Shown: piece after piece, positions 63,877 to 64,000 of the stretch
Numbering within the stretch: the stretch's first letter is position 1
Layout of the letters: each line of letters opens with the position of its first letter
Assembly (NCBI RefSeq): GCF_020740795.1
Contig: NC_067289.1
Coordinates: 24,912,608 to 24,976,607 of the forward strand
From: Apus apus
Lineage: Eukaryota; Chordata; Aves; Apodiformes; Apodidae
DNA: 64,000 nt
Direction: 5' to 3'
Notes under the pieces: model-generated
What the model saw: only the letters and a program-made list of their open reading frames with translations
Databases searched by the model: none
What the model was told of the DNA's origin: nothing
Translations under genes and position numbers: made by a program

Positions 63877-64000
63877 GTGAGTTTATGCTCCACCACCTTT
63901 CCCCTGCCAGCGTGCATTACATCAACTTCCACATCTCCCTGACAGGGTGCCTCCCAAACAGGGCACATTTCATTGCTGTCATAAATGGAGCTTTTGCAAT

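Noticed and set aside
1-64000. LTR retrovirus, tRNA or rRNA genes
   Set aside because: No paired LTRs, primer-binding-like site, pol-like peptide, tRNA cloverleaf or rRNA sequence was recognised. The repeats are CR1 scraps and simple or tandem repeats.

Overview
This window looks like bird nuclear DNA. It is sparse in genes and carries scattered 3'-end fragments of CR1 LINEs, many with the avian CR1 tail (…CCCTTCCAACCCAAACCA-TTCTATGAT). It also contains two head-to-head genes, MFSD1 and RARRES1, which are neighbours in the same divergent arrangement on human 3q25. The species cannot be fixed from sequence alone. I saw no rRNA, tRNA, CRISPR array, LTR element or bacterial-type feature.

Layout. 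1-23.2 kb: intergenic DNA 3' of MFSD1, with CR1 fragments, short tandem duplications, one strong imperfect hairpin (17019-17103) and several AT-rich blocks that may be conserved non-coding elements. 23.3-34.7 kb: the complete MFSD1 gene on the minus strand, rebuilt here as 16 coding exons in which every join keeps frame (512 codons). A shorter 466-residue form, close to the human length, would come from reading through the exon 15 donor, which contains an in-frame stop followed 11 bases later by AATAAA. 34.7-35.3 kb: the CpG-rich MFSD1 promoter, with four CACGTGAC boxes spaced 15-16 bp and then a 14-copy GC-rich minisatellite. 35.3-56.5 kb: intergenic DNA with CR1 pieces. 56.57-57.09 kb: a second C-rich minisatellite, ending about 200 bp before the RARRES1 start codon. 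57.3-64 kb: RARRES1 on the plus strand, with exon 1 (signal peptide, an in-frame six-residue repeat, start of the latexin/cystatin-like domain), a third minisatellite in intron 1, a 6.25-kb intron and exon 2. The gene runs off the right edge.

The two genes are not obviously linked in function. MFSD1 encodes a 12-helix lysosomal transporter of the major facilitator family. RARRES1 encodes a secreted or membrane latexin-like protein, known in chicken as the eggshell protein ovocalyxin-32. The points most worth following are the competing MFSD1 C-termini, the E-box/CLEAR-like array on a lysosomal gene, and the minisatellites at both promoters.
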